Positions 8,415-17,179 of a stretch of DNA of 64,000 bases are shown here, in pieces; position 1 is the stretch's first letter, and each line of letters starts with the position of its first letter. Under the pieces are notes generated by a model that saw only the letters and a list, made by a program, of their open reading frames with translations, did no database searches and was not told the origin of the DNA. Origin of the DNA: Spirosoma rhododendri (GTDB lineage Bacteria; Bacteroidota; Bacteroidia; Cytophagales; Spirosomataceae); assembly GCF_012849055.1 (NCBI RefSeq), contig NZ_CP051677.1:3673001-3737000 (forward strand). Direction: 5' to 3'. Made by a program: the position numbers and the translations under genes.

Positions 8415-8498
8415 GCCAGTGTCGGATAGCGGTCGATTCCGCCTGATTTGTAATCAGGATGCGCAAGCGCGTCGGGGGTTCGAATCCCTCCACTGGCT
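8415..8498 (+). tRNA. tRNA-Thr (anticodon UGU) with a long variable arm
   Basis: Acceptor arms GCCAGTG (8415-8421) and CACTGGC (8491-8497) pair perfectly. The anticodon arm CCTGA-TTTGTAA-TCAGG gives anticodon TGT, and the T arm GGGGGTTCGAATCCCTC is normal. Between anticodon and T arms lies a variable region of about 15 bases containing TGCGC-AA-GCGCG, able to form a short stem as in class II tRNAs (Ser, Leu, Tyr). The D stem is short (GGA/TCC). Threonine identity bases are kept: G1-C72, C2-G71, G35, U36. The 3' CCA is not fully encoded. Confidence 0.9.
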
Positions 8499-8510
8499 CA
8501 CTTAGTGTTA

Positions 8511-8543
8511 AGCACTTACGTTAATTCGTAAGTGCTTTTTTTA
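8511..8543 (+). terminator. Rho-independent terminator of the tRNA gene
   Basis: Perfect stem AGCACTTACG (8511-8520) and CGTAAGTGCT (8527-8536), with a run of seven T (8537-8543) directly after. Confidence 0.9.
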
Positions 8544-8734
8544 TTGCCTCACCCGTACGAAATGCATGAAGGCTTCGCGAGTAAGTGCACGCAGCACGCA
8601 TCTCGTAAGGATAGCTATCATCAATCCGAGAGAAACCGTGCGCTAGTACAAGCGACGGGCAGTAGCTAAGAATATCTCACTCCCAACCACATCAAGACCG
8701 GGAGGCTACATGTAGCCTGATACGGTCTTTCTAG

Positions 8735-8918
8735 CTAGAAATCCACCATAGTGCGTAGATAATCGGGCCAAAATACGGCCTCGACAACGAGTCGGTTATC
8801 GGCAGCCGACCAGACAATGTAATCGGCTTAGCGGGCAATAGGGAAGTTATCCGGCTCCACTTCTAACCCGTAATCTCAAAATGACGTATGTGGTGAGCCG
8901 GTCAATCGCTTCTTTGTC
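8735..8918 (-). pseudogene. Possible degraded gene remnant in a 640-base non-coding stretch
   Basis: The minus strand of this region carries protein-like segments without an intact frame. Residues DKEAIDRLTTYVIL in one frame are followed, after an apparent one-base shift, by DYGLEVEPDNFPIAR, an in-frame TAA, then ADYIVWSAADNRLVVEAVFW and a short end at 8735. The amino-acid composition looks like that of a real small protein, but the frame is broken twice and there is no convincing start. I cannot name the family. The rest of 8544-9179 holds one small hairpin (8693-8726, GGAGGCTACATGTAGCC core) and AT-rich promoter-like DNA near 9000-9179. Confidence 0.25.
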
Positions 8919-9179
8919 TATCTATCCCTACACGCTTCAATGGCCACAGGGTCAGTGAGTTGGCCCAGGTTACTGGTTACTTAATGACCATTGTATCCAT
9001 CAATTGATAAAAACTTAACTGTTTATTTACTAAATCTTAAATTGGTAAACAAAATAGAATGTATAAGTTTGATGTGTAAACAGGTGTGCGGCCTTTGTTT
9101 TACTAACGCTGACCGTCTGTGTACACCTTCCTGATACGAGTATTTTTTTAATGTAAACTATCAATCAAAATTCTCCCTT

Positions 9180-10217
9180 ATGAAAACAATTGCTCGACCG
9201 ATTAACTGGCTGATCTGTGGATTGATCCTGGGTACGGCTGCGTACAGTTGCAAGAAGAAAGACGATGTTGCCCCTACTACCTACACGTTTGCGGGTTTGG
9301 ACAATGTTAAAATGCCCGAACTGAAGCAAACAGCACCGGCTGCCGTGACTGCTACGGCTGGTACCGTTACATCGTCGACGCTGGCCGCAGCTGTTGGTTC
9401 GGCATTGAGCAGTATGAGTGCGTCCGCGCCGGTACCTGCCACTGTGCAGCAGGCGGGCGACGCCATGGGTCAGGTCGTTCCGGCAAGTAAGGCGGCTGCG
9501 ATGACGAGTAGTGTTACGTCGGATATGATTAACTCGGGTACACTGTCGGCCGATATGAAGAAGGAAGTGGCTGCCATGGCAAACAGCGCTTCTCTGAAAG
9601 CGTACATGCCATCGTATACGCTGCCAACCGTCAATGGCAAGCCAGTTGGAGCACGTATCGGGACGGCTGGTATCAGTCCGGTGGCCGTGGCTAATTCCGT
9701 ACAACAGAATGGACCGACCGACCCCTGTCAGCAAGCCGCTACTACGGCCTATAACACCGCTATGCAGCGACTTGATGCGGCCAAAGCGACTCAGACGGCT
9801 ACCGTCAATGCGACGTATGCACAACTGGAGTCAGCGGCTAACGGCGAAGTAGCCGGTTGCCAGGCGGGTGTACCCGCTAAGTATGACGGACTGCGGACCA
9901 CACTCCGTACGCAGGTGACAAGCTCAATAGCGATGCTGAATTCGCTGCGGGCAACGCTGGGCGATGCGTTGTACAATCAGCTGGCGCTCATGACCTACGT
10001 TGGGTATTTTCAGGCACTGGACAACGTCAACGCAATTCAGGCGGCTGACCTGACAGCTTGCCCGGCCATCAAGGACGCTAAAATTGCGGCCGCCAAAACA
10101 GCCCGGGATATCGATATCAACATGGTAACTACCAATTACAACGCTCAGGTGACGGATGCGACGGCTGCCCGTTCGAAGGCGGTGGCAAGCTGCCACAACC
10201 AGGGTAACGGGGGTTGA
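9180..10217 (+). CDS. Secreted lipoprotein of unknown function
   Basis: A 345-residue protein with a signal peptide ending in a lipobox (GTAAYSCKKKDD): the Cys near residue 23 would carry the lipid, and the following Lys/Asp-rich segment is typical of Bacteroidota surface lipoproteins. The mature protein is rich in Ala, Thr, Ser and Val, with no recognised catalytic motif. Two cysteine-containing segments (DPCQQAATTAYNTAMQRL and ADLTACPAIKDAKIAAAKTA) flank a long helical part and may be joined by a disulphide. It stands alone behind a 600-base non-coding stretch and is followed by a hairpin at 10298-10346. I do not recognise the family. Confidence 0.7.
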   Translation: MKTIARPINWLICGLILGTAAYSCKKKDDVAPTTYTFAGLDNVKMPELKQTAPAAVTATAGTVTSSTLAAAVGSALSSMSASAPVPATVQQAGDAMGQVVPASKAAAMTSSVTSDMINSGTLSADMKKEVAAMANSASLKAYMPSYTLPTVNGKPVGARIGTAGISPVAVANSVQQNGPTDPCQQAATTAYNTAMQRLDAAKATQTATVNATYAQLESAANGEVAGCQAGVPAKYDGLRTTLRTQVTSSIAMLNSLRATLGDALYNQLALMTYVGYFQALDNVNAIQAADLTACPAIKDAKIAAAKTARDIDINMVTTNYNAQVTDATAARSKAVASCHNQGNGG

Positions 10218-10297
10218 TTATGTACCCGCCTGAGCACAGCTGTTGGCTATGAAACAACGCCGTTGCTCGGGCTGAACAAAACAGAATAAGCGTACGA

Positions 10298-10346
10298 ACT
10301 GCGTGCTGAATGCTGGTGCTGATAGCAACGGAATTCAGCACGCAGT
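10298..10346 (+). terminator. Hairpin downstream of the lipoprotein gene
   Basis: Perfect 14-base arms ACTGCGTGCTGAAT (10298-10311) and ATTCAGCACGCAGT (10333-10346). Only a short T stretch follows (CTCGTTTACTG), so it could be a terminator or a 5' structure of the next gene. Confidence 0.5.
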
Positions 10347-10413
10347 CTCGTTTACTGACCGTTTATCAACCCATTACCCAATGATCCCGGACGTACGTTT
10401 ACTATACAGTGTA

Positions 10414-11256
10414 ATGACCCGGCGGCTCAGCCGGGTGTGTCTATTGGGAATGCTGAGCGGGGTATTGTCAGGCACGACCGTGCTTGGGCAGGTCAACATA
10501 TCGGGGAAACCGGGGCTGCTTTACGTGCCCACCGCTACCTTGCTGCCCGACGGTACGTTCCATGCGGGTGTCGCCTATAATCCGGTGAACTATGCGTTTC
10601 GCTTTAATCCGGCACTAAACCCGAAGCTAACGACGCGTAACTCGGAAAGTATCTTCTTTGTCAACCTGGTTATGCTGCCCCGGCTTGAACTGAATGTCAA
10701 TCTGCTGCGACCCAACGGCCCGGTTCAGTACGGGGCGCGCGGGATTGGTGATCGGCAGATCGATATGAAATATGGCGTGCTGACCGAAACTGCCCGCCGA
10801 CCGTCGGTTGCCGTTATTCTGTCTATCCCGTTCGGTATCGATAACTCACTTATTACCAATGCTATCGTAGCGACGAAGCACGTTTCGCTGTCGTCGGCGA
10901 TCGAGCTGGAACTGACAGCTGGCTACGCTAGTCCTTACTTTCTTGAACGATCAGACACGCGGAATGATCAGAACTCAACCCTGTTTTCGGGCTTTATTTT
11001 TCAGGACAAGCGGGACAAGGCCGCTTACTATCTGGCGGGGCCGATTGCTGGTATCAAAGCCAGCCTGAGCCGAAAAGGGGGATTGATGGCCGAGTGGGAT
11101 TCGCAGCATATCAACCTGGGTGGGTACGCTACGCTGTTCAGGCACTGGACCGTGCAGGCGGGAGTATTGAATTTTGATCAGCTGACCGTGGGAACGTCCT
11201 ACGCCTTCTCTCTTTTGCCCACCAAACAGACGACCAGTCATGACAAAGCGCAGTAA
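10414..11256 (+). CDS. YjbH-domain outer-membrane protein, N-terminal type
   Basis: About 280 residues with a signal peptide (RVCLLGMLSGVLSGTTVLGQ) and the opening GKPGLLYVPTATLLPDGTFHAG, which is the signature of YjbH, an exopolysaccharide-associated outer-membrane protein. The rest alternates short polar and aromatic strands, consistent with a beta-barrel. The start at 10414 gives a compact signal peptide; an upstream ATG at 10381 is possible. The stop overlaps the next gene by 17 bases, so the two are co-translated. In Proteobacteria YjbH is one long protein near capsule genes; here its halves seem to be two separate proteins. No polysaccharide synthesis genes lie nearby. Confidence 0.7.
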   Translation: MTRRLSRVCLLGMLSGVLSGTTVLGQVNISGKPGLLYVPTATLLPDGTFHAGVAYNPVNYAFRFNPALNPKLTTRNSESIFFVNLVMLPRLELNVNLLRPNGPVQYGARGIGDRQIDMKYGVLTETARRPSVAVILSIPFGIDNSLITNAIVATKHVSLSSAIELELTAGYASPYFLERSDTRNDQNSTLFSGFIFQDKRDKAAYYLAGPIAGIKASLSRKGGLMAEWDSQHINLGGYATLFRHWTVQAGVLNFDQLTVGTSYAFSLLPTKQTTSHDKAQ

Positions 11257-12355
11257 GCGTTGGCCCTATCTGCTGCTGTTGCTGGCAACGGTACGGCTGG
11301 CGGGTGCTCAAAACACGCCCAACCGAATCATGAGCGCCCTGGAAAACCTGACCGTCGACAGTGCGCAGTACCGTGTCGTGTACGAGCAGCGGCTGTACCG
11401 TAATCCCATGACCGCGATGCGGGCCATAAGTCGCACTGCCGTTGCCAACACGGCTACGACGCTGGTTCCGCTTTTTCAGGGCGTATCGATTGCGCAGTAT
11501 CGTCTGTCGCCCACGTTCAGCACCAGTCTGCTAACCCGCCGGGACCGGATTGCCTACGCCGACGCGGTACCGTTCAACCGGCGGGCCTACAAGCTTGATT
11601 TTCGTCTTCAGCCGGAGTTCACGGCTAACTTCGGAAATCGTGACCGGCCGGTGCAGAGCAAAACCAACATCCTGCTGCAAAGCCAGCTTTATCTGCGTCG
11701 GGGTCTGGTACTCAACTGGGGTATCGTGTTTCCAATCGTGAATGATCTGGATAATCAGGCGCTGAATGTTCGTCCGGCCCCGATCTTCCTGAACCAGTTC
11801 CTGGCGCTTAACCAGGCTGACTTTATGAGTATTTCGGCGGGATTGTTCTACACGGACCGGTACGGCCTGAACGTGCAGTACCGGCACGCAGACCTGCGGT
11901 CTCCCTGGTCATTCGGGCTTGAAACCAGCCTGACCGGGTTTTACTTCTTCCCCAAAGACGGCTTTTATTATCAGTCGCCCACGGACCTGCTGCTGCTGGC
12001 TGATCTGGCTTACCGCATTGGCCGACATAATGTAACGCTGAAAGTATCGGGCGGGCAGTACCTGTACAATGACCGGGGCGGACGAATTGACTTTATCCGG
12101 CAGTTTCCGAATGTTGAGGTGGGCTTTTTTGCGACCAAAACGGGAAATGGCTCGACCGCTGGCTTTAACTTCGCTATCCCTATCCCGCCGGGACGTATTG
12201 CGCAGACGAAGCGGGTCAGGCTGCGAAGTACCGAAGAGTTTCGGTGGGAGTATAACTACAGCCGGGGCTACAACATCGGCTCCCGGTACAAAGTGGGCTA
12301 TCAGCTCGATGCCCTCTTGCGACAGTACCACAACAGTTATCTTAAAAGTCAGTAG
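11240..12355 (+). CDS. YjbH-like outer-membrane beta-barrel protein, second partner
   Basis: A 371-residue secreted protein with a signal peptide (YLLLLLATVRLAGAQ). Residues 30-75 contain ENLTVDSAQYRVVYEQRLYR and NPMTAMR, resembling the part of YjbH that follows its N-terminal repeat. The remainder is a beta-barrel (LRRGLVLNWGIVFPIVND, LTGFYFFPKDGFYYQ, NVTLKVSGGQYLYNDRGGR). It overlaps the preceding YjbH-domain gene by 17 bases, so the two gene products probably work together at the outer membrane. Role in exopolysaccharide export is inferred from YjbH; the substrate is unknown. Confidence 0.65.
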   Translation: MTKRSKRWPYLLLLLATVRLAGAQNTPNRIMSALENLTVDSAQYRVVYEQRLYRNPMTAMRAISRTAVANTATTLVPLFQGVSIAQYRLSPTFSTSLLTRRDRIAYADAVPFNRRAYKLDFRLQPEFTANFGNRDRPVQSKTNILLQSQLYLRRGLVLNWGIVFPIVNDLDNQALNVRPAPIFLNQFLALNQADFMSISAGLFYTDRYGLNVQYRHADLRSPWSFGLETSLTGFYFFPKDGFYYQSPTDLLLLADLAYRIGRHNVTLKVSGGQYLYNDRGGRIDFIRQFPNVEVGFFATKTGNGSTAGFNFAIPIPPGRIAQTKRVRLRSTEEFRWEYNYSRGYNIGSRYKVGYQLDALLRQYHNSYLKSQ

Positions 12356-12483
12356 CATCAGGGCCGTCCGCACCAGTTTGTGAAAACGCACTACTGGTCG
12401 AAACGGGCGGGCCGACATTTCTCCGGCAGCGTAGTACGATTACGAATACCAACACCGTACCTTTGTGGGGCAAGGGTAGCCGA

Positions 12484-12648
12484 CGGTGTGTTTCAGACAC
12501 GACCGGCCGGTTTTAAAAGGGAATCCCGGTGCAAAACCGGAACAGTCTCCGCTGCTGTAATCTCCACAAACGTAATCAACCCCGTGTGCCACTGTTTCTG
12601 CGAAATGGGAAGGCCGTTGGTTACGGAGTAAGTCAGAAGACCTGCCGT
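12484..12648 (+). promoter_or_regulatory. Cobalamin riboswitch upstream of btuFCD
   Basis: It has the conserved segments of the B12 element in order: AAAAGGGAAT, CGGTGCAAAACCGG, ACAGTCTCCGCTGCTGTAA, GCCACTG, GGGAAGG and the 3' AGTCAGAAGACCTGCC. It ends 14 bases before the btuF start at 12662. Adenosylcobalamin binding would be expected to reduce expression of the uptake operon. Confidence 0.93.
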
Positions 12649-12661
12649 TGCTTCATCGATA

Positions 12662-13888
12662 ATGGCTTTCGGAGAAAAGGCCCGTTCATCTGTGCATACA
12701 AAAACTGCTCGTTTTTTGCAGCGTAAACCACGCATTGCCGCCTGGTTTGTCTGCCTGTTGTTTGGTCTGTCAACCAGCAGCGTATCCTATACGGTTACCG
12801 CAAAGCCCGCACCCAAAAGCGCGGTTCCGGCCCGTCCGCAGGTTGCCATCCGTTACGCCAAAGGCTTTACGATTCGCTACAGCGGCCCCTACAAATTCGT
12901 GTCGATCATGAGTCCGTTCGACAAAAGCGTCGATACGGTTCGGTACGTGCTGGTGCCGCGCGGAACGCCCGCGCCGAAAGGTTACGCGGCCAGTCAGGTC
13001 ATTGATATTCCACTGCGGAGTATCGTCGCTATGTCGTCGATGCACGTAGGGTTGGCGGAATTCCTGGGGGCGGAAGACCTCATCGTCGGTCTGGGTAATC
13101 TCAAATACGTATCGTCGCCGAAGGTGATTCAGCGCATCGACGCGGGGAAGGTCCGTGAAGTGGGCCGCGACCAGACCATCAACGACGAACAGGTAATTAC
13201 GATGCAGCCCGATTTGCTGATGGCGATGGGGAGCCCCACGGCCCGGCTCGACCATTACCGTACCATCCGGGGTGCGGGCGTGCCGGTGCTGATCAACTCG
13301 GAATGGGTGGAGACAACGCCACTGGGCCGGGCTGAATGGGTGAAACTGCTGGCTGCGCTGCTCAACAAAGAAACGCTCGTCAACCAGAAATTCGCGAAGG
13401 TCGAGCAGGAATACAACCGGCTGGCTACGCTGACGAAGCCGGTTGCCAGCAAGCCGACGATTATCAGCGGCATGAACAGCAAGGACGCCTGGTTCGTACC
13501 CGACGGCGACAGCTACATGACCCGCTTTTTTCTGGATGCCGGAGGAAAATATCCGTGGGTGAACCGCCGGGCAACGGGTAGCCTACCGCTCAATTTTGAA
13601 GCCGTGTACCCCGTCGCCCTAACGGCCGACTACTGGCTCAACGTGGGGATGATGTCGGTCGATTCGAAGCAGAGTGTACTGGCCAAAGACGCGCGCTACG
13701 CCGATTTCAAAGCTTTCAAAACCGGACGACTGTACAGCTATACCAAACGGGTCAACAGTCGGGGTTCCAACGATTTCTGGGAATCCGGTGCCGTCAATCC
13801 GCATCTGGTGCTGGCCGACCTGATCCGTATTCTGCACCCCGATCTGCTACCGAAGCACCAACTGGTTTACTATCAGCAACTGAAGTGA
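12662..13888 (+). CDS. btuF: Cobalamin ABC transporter substrate-binding protein (BtuF-like)
   Basis: A 408-residue periplasmic protein. After an N-terminal signal or anchor segment (IAAWFVCLLFGLSTSSVSY) it has the class III binding-protein fold: RSIVAMSSMHVGLAEFLGAEDLIVGLGNL, then VGRDQTINDEQVITMQPDLLMAMG near residue 180, and a C-terminal lobe with NPHLVLADLIRILHPDLL. The family delivers cobalamin or ferric siderophores to a FecCD-type permease. The immediately upstream cobalamin riboswitch and the surrounding B12 genes identify the ligand as a corrinoid. The stop overlaps the btuC start by one base, and btuC and btuD follow. Confidence 0.85.
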   Translation: MAFGEKARSSVHTKTARFLQRKPRIAAWFVCLLFGLSTSSVSYTVTAKPAPKSAVPARPQVAIRYAKGFTIRYSGPYKFVSIMSPFDKSVDTVRYVLVPRGTPAPKGYAASQVIDIPLRSIVAMSSMHVGLAEFLGAEDLIVGLGNLKYVSSPKVIQRIDAGKVREVGRDQTINDEQVITMQPDLLMAMGSPTARLDHYRTIRGAGVPVLINSEWVETTPLGRAEWVKLLAALLNKETLVNQKFAKVEQEYNRLATLTKPVASKPTIISGMNSKDAWFVPDGDSYMTRFFLDAGGKYPWVNRRATGSLPLNFEAVYPVALTADYWLNVGMMSVDSKQSVLAKDARYADFKAFKTGRLYSYTKRVNSRGSNDFWESGAVNPHLVLADLIRILHPDLLPKHQLVYYQQLK

Positions 13889-14967
13889 TGAACACGGCTG
13901 ATACGCATCCGTCCGGTCCGCCATCCGCGTGGTCCTGGCGTCGGCTCGTCGTGCCCGTACTGGCCGGGCTGGCGCTGCTTTGCTTTCTACTCGACATTGC
14001 CCTGGGGTCGGTAGCTATTCCGATCAAAGAAGTGGCCCGTATCGTGTTCAGCCAAACGTCCGACAACGAAGCGTGGCTGTACATCGTCCAGAAGATACGG
14101 CTACCCAAGGCCATCACGGCCGTTATCGTCGGCTGTGGCCTGTCGGTGAGTGGGTTACAGATGCAGGCGTTGTTTCGCAATCCGCTGGCTGGTCCGTCGG
14201 AGCTGGGGATTACGGCCGGGGCTGGGCTGGGTGTCGCGCTGGTCATGCTGGGCAGCGGGGGTAGTGCCAGTTTGTACGCGATCCGGCAACTGGGCATCGG
14301 CGATAGCTGGCTGCTGGTCGCGGTGGCGTCGGCGGGGTCGGCGCTGGTACTGGCGCTGGTGCTGGCAATTGCCGGTCGACTGCGCGACAATGTCGTTTTG
14401 CTCATCGTTGGGGTGATGGTCGGTACCGTGACGCTGGCGATCATCAGCATCTGGCAATATTTCAGTCAGCCCGAACAGTTGCAGGAATATTTACTCTGGA
14501 CGTTTGGCTCGCTGGGCGGGGTCGTACAGACGCACCTATACGTGCTGGCGGGTGTAGTGGCGGGTGGCCTGCTACTGGCGTTCACACTGTCGAAGTCACT
14601 GAACGTGCTGCTGCTGGGCGACAACTACGCCCGGAGTATGGGCCTCAATGTACCGCGCAGCCGCCTGCTGATTCTGCTCAGTACCAGTGTGCTGACGGGC
14701 AGTATCACGGCTTTCTGCGGACCGATCGGGTTCGTCGGTATCGCCGTGCCCCACCTGACCCGGTCACTGCTCGACACCGCCGACCATCGTCTGCTGATAC
14801 CAACGGCCTGTCTGGTCGGAACCATTCTGCTGCTCATCTGCGACAGTATTGCGCAGTTGCCCGGTACGCAGGCGATTCTACCTATCAACATCGTCACCTC
14901 GCTACTAGGCGGGCCGGTCGTGATCTGGATTATCATGCGTCGTAACACCATCCGCACGGCTTTCTGA
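13888..14967 (+). CDS. btuC: Cobalamin ABC transporter permease (FecCD family)
   Basis: A 359-residue inner-membrane permease with about ten helices. Family signatures include RLPKAITAVIVGCGLSVSGL, QALFRNPLAGPSELGITAGAGLG, and, in the C-terminal half, CGPIGFVGIAVPHLTRSLL. The ATG at 13888 overlaps the last base of the btuF stop (TGATG); a GTG one codon upstream is less likely. It is co-translated with btuD at its other end (overlap at 14967). It forms the corrinoid channel with BtuF and BtuD. Confidence 0.9.
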   Translation: MNTADTHPSGPPSAWSWRRLVVPVLAGLALLCFLLDIALGSVAIPIKEVARIVFSQTSDNEAWLYIVQKIRLPKAITAVIVGCGLSVSGLQMQALFRNPLAGPSELGITAGAGLGVALVMLGSGGSASLYAIRQLGIGDSWLLVAVASAGSALVLALVLAIAGRLRDNVVLLIVGVMVGTVTLAIISIWQYFSQPEQLQEYLLWTFGSLGGVVQTHLYVLAGVVAGGLLLAFTLSKSLNVLLLGDNYARSMGLNVPRSRLLILLSTSVLTGSITAFCGPIGFVGIAVPHLTRSLLDTADHRLLIPTACLVGTILLLICDSIAQLPGTQAILPINIVTSLLGGPVVIWIIMRRNTIRTAF

Positions 14968-15965
14968 TGAACGAACCGCTGTTAACGACGCACGACCTGA
15001 GCATCGGCTACCCGACGCAGCAACGTACCGTGGCGCAGGGGCTGACGCTGTCACTAGCTGCCGGTCAACTGGTTTGCCTGTTGGGACCGAACGGGGCGGG
15101 AAAGTCGACGCTGATGCGGACGCTGGCGGGGCTACAGACACCGCTGGCCGGAACGGTGCAGCTGGCTGGTCAGCCGTTGACTGACATCAGTACGCTCGAT
15201 CTGGCCCGGCGCATGAGTCTGGTGCTGGCCGAGCGGGTGGATATGGGTACGATGCGGGTAAGTGAGCTGGTGGCGCTGGGCCGGGCCCCGCATACCGGCC
15301 GCTTCGGCCGACTGACGGCCATCGATCAGGCGCGGATTGAGCAGGCATTGACCCTGACGAATACGCACCGGCTGGCCGACCGGCGGTTGCATCAACTGAG
15401 TGATGGTGAGCGGCAGACGGTGATGCTGGCCCGTGCGCTGGCGCAGGATACCGACCTGATTTTGCTGGATGAACCCACGGCCCACCTCGACCTGCCTAAC
15501 CGCGTTGAGATGATGCGGCTGCTGCGACAACTGACCCGGCAAACCGGCAAAGCGATTCTGCTATCGACCCACGAACTGGACCTGGCCCTGCAAGCCGCCG
15601 ATGCACTATGGCTGTTCGACGCACGGGGACATCTGGCCGTGGGGGCACCCGAAGATCTGGTGCTAACGGGTGCGTTCGATGCTGCCTTCGACAAAGCCGG
15701 GTTTTACTTCGACCGCTCGACCGGCACGTTTACGATGCAACCCGATGAGAACGGTCCGGCGGTCCGCCTGTCGGGCAATGAGTCACTGCTGTTCTGGACG
15801 CGCCGGGCGCTGCGTCGGGAGGGATTCGCGATACAGGACACCGCCGACCGGACTATCGAAGCTTTTTTCCAACAGGGGCAGGCGCGTTGGCAGTACACCT
15901 ATGCGGGACAAACCCGCATGGCTACGTCAGTGAGTGAATTGCTGAGGATGTTGAATACGTCATAG
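14967..15965 (+). CDS. btuD: Cobalamin ABC transporter ATP-binding protein
   Basis: A 332-residue ATPase. Walker A is GPNGAGKST near residue 38; the signature is LSDGERQTVMLARAL (a variant of LSGGQ) and Walker B is DLILLDEPTAHLD, followed by the switch histidine in LLSTHELDL. It energises corrinoid import through BtuC. The C-terminal about 80 residues, after the nucleotide-binding domain (DENGPAVRLSGNESLLFW onward), are longer than in E. coli BtuD and have no recognised function. It is the last gene of the riboswitch-controlled operon; a palindromic repeat follows. Confidence 0.9.
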   Translation: MNEPLLTTHDLSIGYPTQQRTVAQGLTLSLAAGQLVCLLGPNGAGKSTLMRTLAGLQTPLAGTVQLAGQPLTDISTLDLARRMSLVLAERVDMGTMRVSELVALGRAPHTGRFGRLTAIDQARIEQALTLTNTHRLADRRLHQLSDGERQTVMLARALAQDTDLILLDEPTAHLDLPNRVEMMRLLRQLTRQTGKAILLSTHELDLALQAADALWLFDARGHLAVGAPEDLVLTGAFDAAFDKAGFYFDRSTGTFTMQPDENGPAVRLSGNESLLFWTRRALRREGFAIQDTADRTIEAFFQQGQARWQYTYAGQTRMATSVSELLRMLNTS

Positions 15966-16064
15966 TTGTCCCCGACAGCTTCTAGCTGTCGGAGCCGTCA
16001 GGCTAAGTGTAGTTGCTTGATTAGCCGCTAGCGCGGCTCGACAGCTGGAAGCTGCCGGATACAA
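15966..16064. repeat. Palindromic intergenic repeat after btuD
   Basis: Imperfect arms of about 31 bases: 15966-15997 (TTGTCCCCGACAGCTT start) and 16034-16064 (ending CTGCCGGATACAA). Each arm is itself partly palindromic (CGACAGCTTCTAGCTGTCG), and a small GCCGCTAGCGCGGC hairpin lies in the middle. It probably ends btuFCD transcription and belongs to the REP-like elements seen elsewhere in the window. Confidence 0.65.
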
Positions 16065-16082
16065 CATAATCATCAAATTACT

Positions 16083-16661
16083 ATGAAGATATACACGAAA
16101 AAAGGCGACAAAGGCACGACGGGCCTGTTTGGCGGAAGCCGGGTCGACAAAGACGACGTGCGGGTAGAATGCATTGGTACGCTCGACGAAGCAAATTCCA
16201 CCATCGGGCTACTGCGGGTCAGGCTGGGCAACGCCCATGAATGGCAACCGAATCTGCACAAGATTCAGAAAGATTTGATGGATATGATGTCGCACCTGGC
16301 TCGCCCATCGGACGCCAAGAAGGAAAACAAGAACCCGATGCCGGAAGACGGCGCTGACTTCTGTGAGCAGTGGATCGACGCGCTCGAAGCAGCCATGTCG
16401 TCGCCATCGGATTACTTTCTCCTGCCGGGTGGCAACGAGATTTCGGCCCTATGCCACGTTGCCCGGACGCAGATTCGGCGGGGCGAACGGCGGCTGGTGT
16501 CACTGCGCAAAACCGACGAGGTTCACCCGGCTATTCCGGCCTATGTCAACCGGCTGTCGGATCTGTTTTTCACGCTGGCCCGCGCTGAAATGGACAAAGC
16601 CGGGGTTGCAGAGGAGAAATGGCAGTTGTTCCTCTACAAACGCTTTAAGTCCGAAGCATGA
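16083..16661 (+). CDS. pduO: Cob(I)alamin adenosyltransferase, PduO type
   Basis: A 192-residue enzyme that transfers the adenosyl group of ATP to cob(I)alamin or cobinamide. It starts with the ATP-binding motif KIYTKKGDKGTTGLFGG and has the GTLDEANSTIGLLR helix; later IRRGERRLVSL and VHPAIPAYVNRLSDLFFTLAR are the conserved C-terminal motifs including the residues that line the corrin pocket. Length is typical. The stop overlaps the cobU start by 4 bases (ATGA). It opens the pduO-cobU-cobT-cobS-cobC group. Confidence 0.93.
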   Translation: MKIYTKKGDKGTTGLFGGSRVDKDDVRVECIGTLDEANSTIGLLRVRLGNAHEWQPNLHKIQKDLMDMMSHLARPSDAKKENKNPMPEDGADFCEQWIDALEAAMSSPSDYFLLPGGNEISALCHVARTQIRRGERRLVSLRKTDEVHPAIPAYVNRLSDLFFTLARAEMDKAGVAEEKWQLFLYKRFKSEA

Positions 16662-17167
16662 TCGTTTACATCTCCGGTGGGGTCCGCAGCGGCAAAAGCC
16701 GGTACGCGCAGGAACGGGCCCGGCAGCTCAGCGACGCACCCGTTTACGTCGCGACGGCCCGCATTTGGGACGCGGAGTTCGGGCAGCGGGTCGACCGACA
16801 CCGCGCCGAGCGTGGTCCCGAGTGGACGACGTTCGAGCAGGAAGCTAAGCTGGCTACGTTACCGCTGGCCAACCGGGTCGCCGTGATCGACTGCGTGACG
16901 CTCTGGCTGACGAATCTGTTTATGGCCCATGACAGCGACGTTGCCCGGACACTGACGGCGTTCAACGCGGAGGTCGACGCGCTGGTGAAATTGCCCGGCA
17001 CGTTCCTGATTATTTCCAATGAAATCGGGATGGGGCTACACGCCGACACCGAACTCGGCCGTGCTTTCACCGATCTCCAGGGCTGGGCCAATCAATACGT
17101 AGCCGCCACCGCCGACGAAGCCATTTTTATGGTCTCCGGCCTGCCACTTTTTTTGAAAAACGCGTAG
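16658..17167 (+). CDS. cobU: Adenosylcobinamide kinase / adenosylcobinamide-phosphate guanylyltransferase
   Basis: A 169-residue bifunctional enzyme of the nucleotide loop pathway. It phosphorylates adenosylcobinamide and transfers GMP to form adenosylcobinamide-GDP. It has the Walker A motif SGGVRSGKSRYAQERA near the N-terminus, the guanylylation segment RVDRHRAERGPEWTTFE with the conserved histidine, the acidic VIDCVTLWLTNL, and NEIGMGLHADTELGRAFTD. Overlap with pduO implies coupling. The following 190 bases hold a large palindromic repeat, but cobT reads on in the same direction. Confidence 0.93.
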   Translation: MIVYISGGVRSGKSRYAQERARQLSDAPVYVATARIWDAEFGQRVDRHRAERGPEWTTFEQEAKLATLPLANRVAVIDCVTLWLTNLFMAHDSDVARTLTAFNAEVDALVKLPGTFLIISNEIGMGLHADTELGRAFTDLQGWANQYVAATADEAIFMVSGLPLFLKNA

Positions 17168-17179
17168 TCAAAGCTTTAT

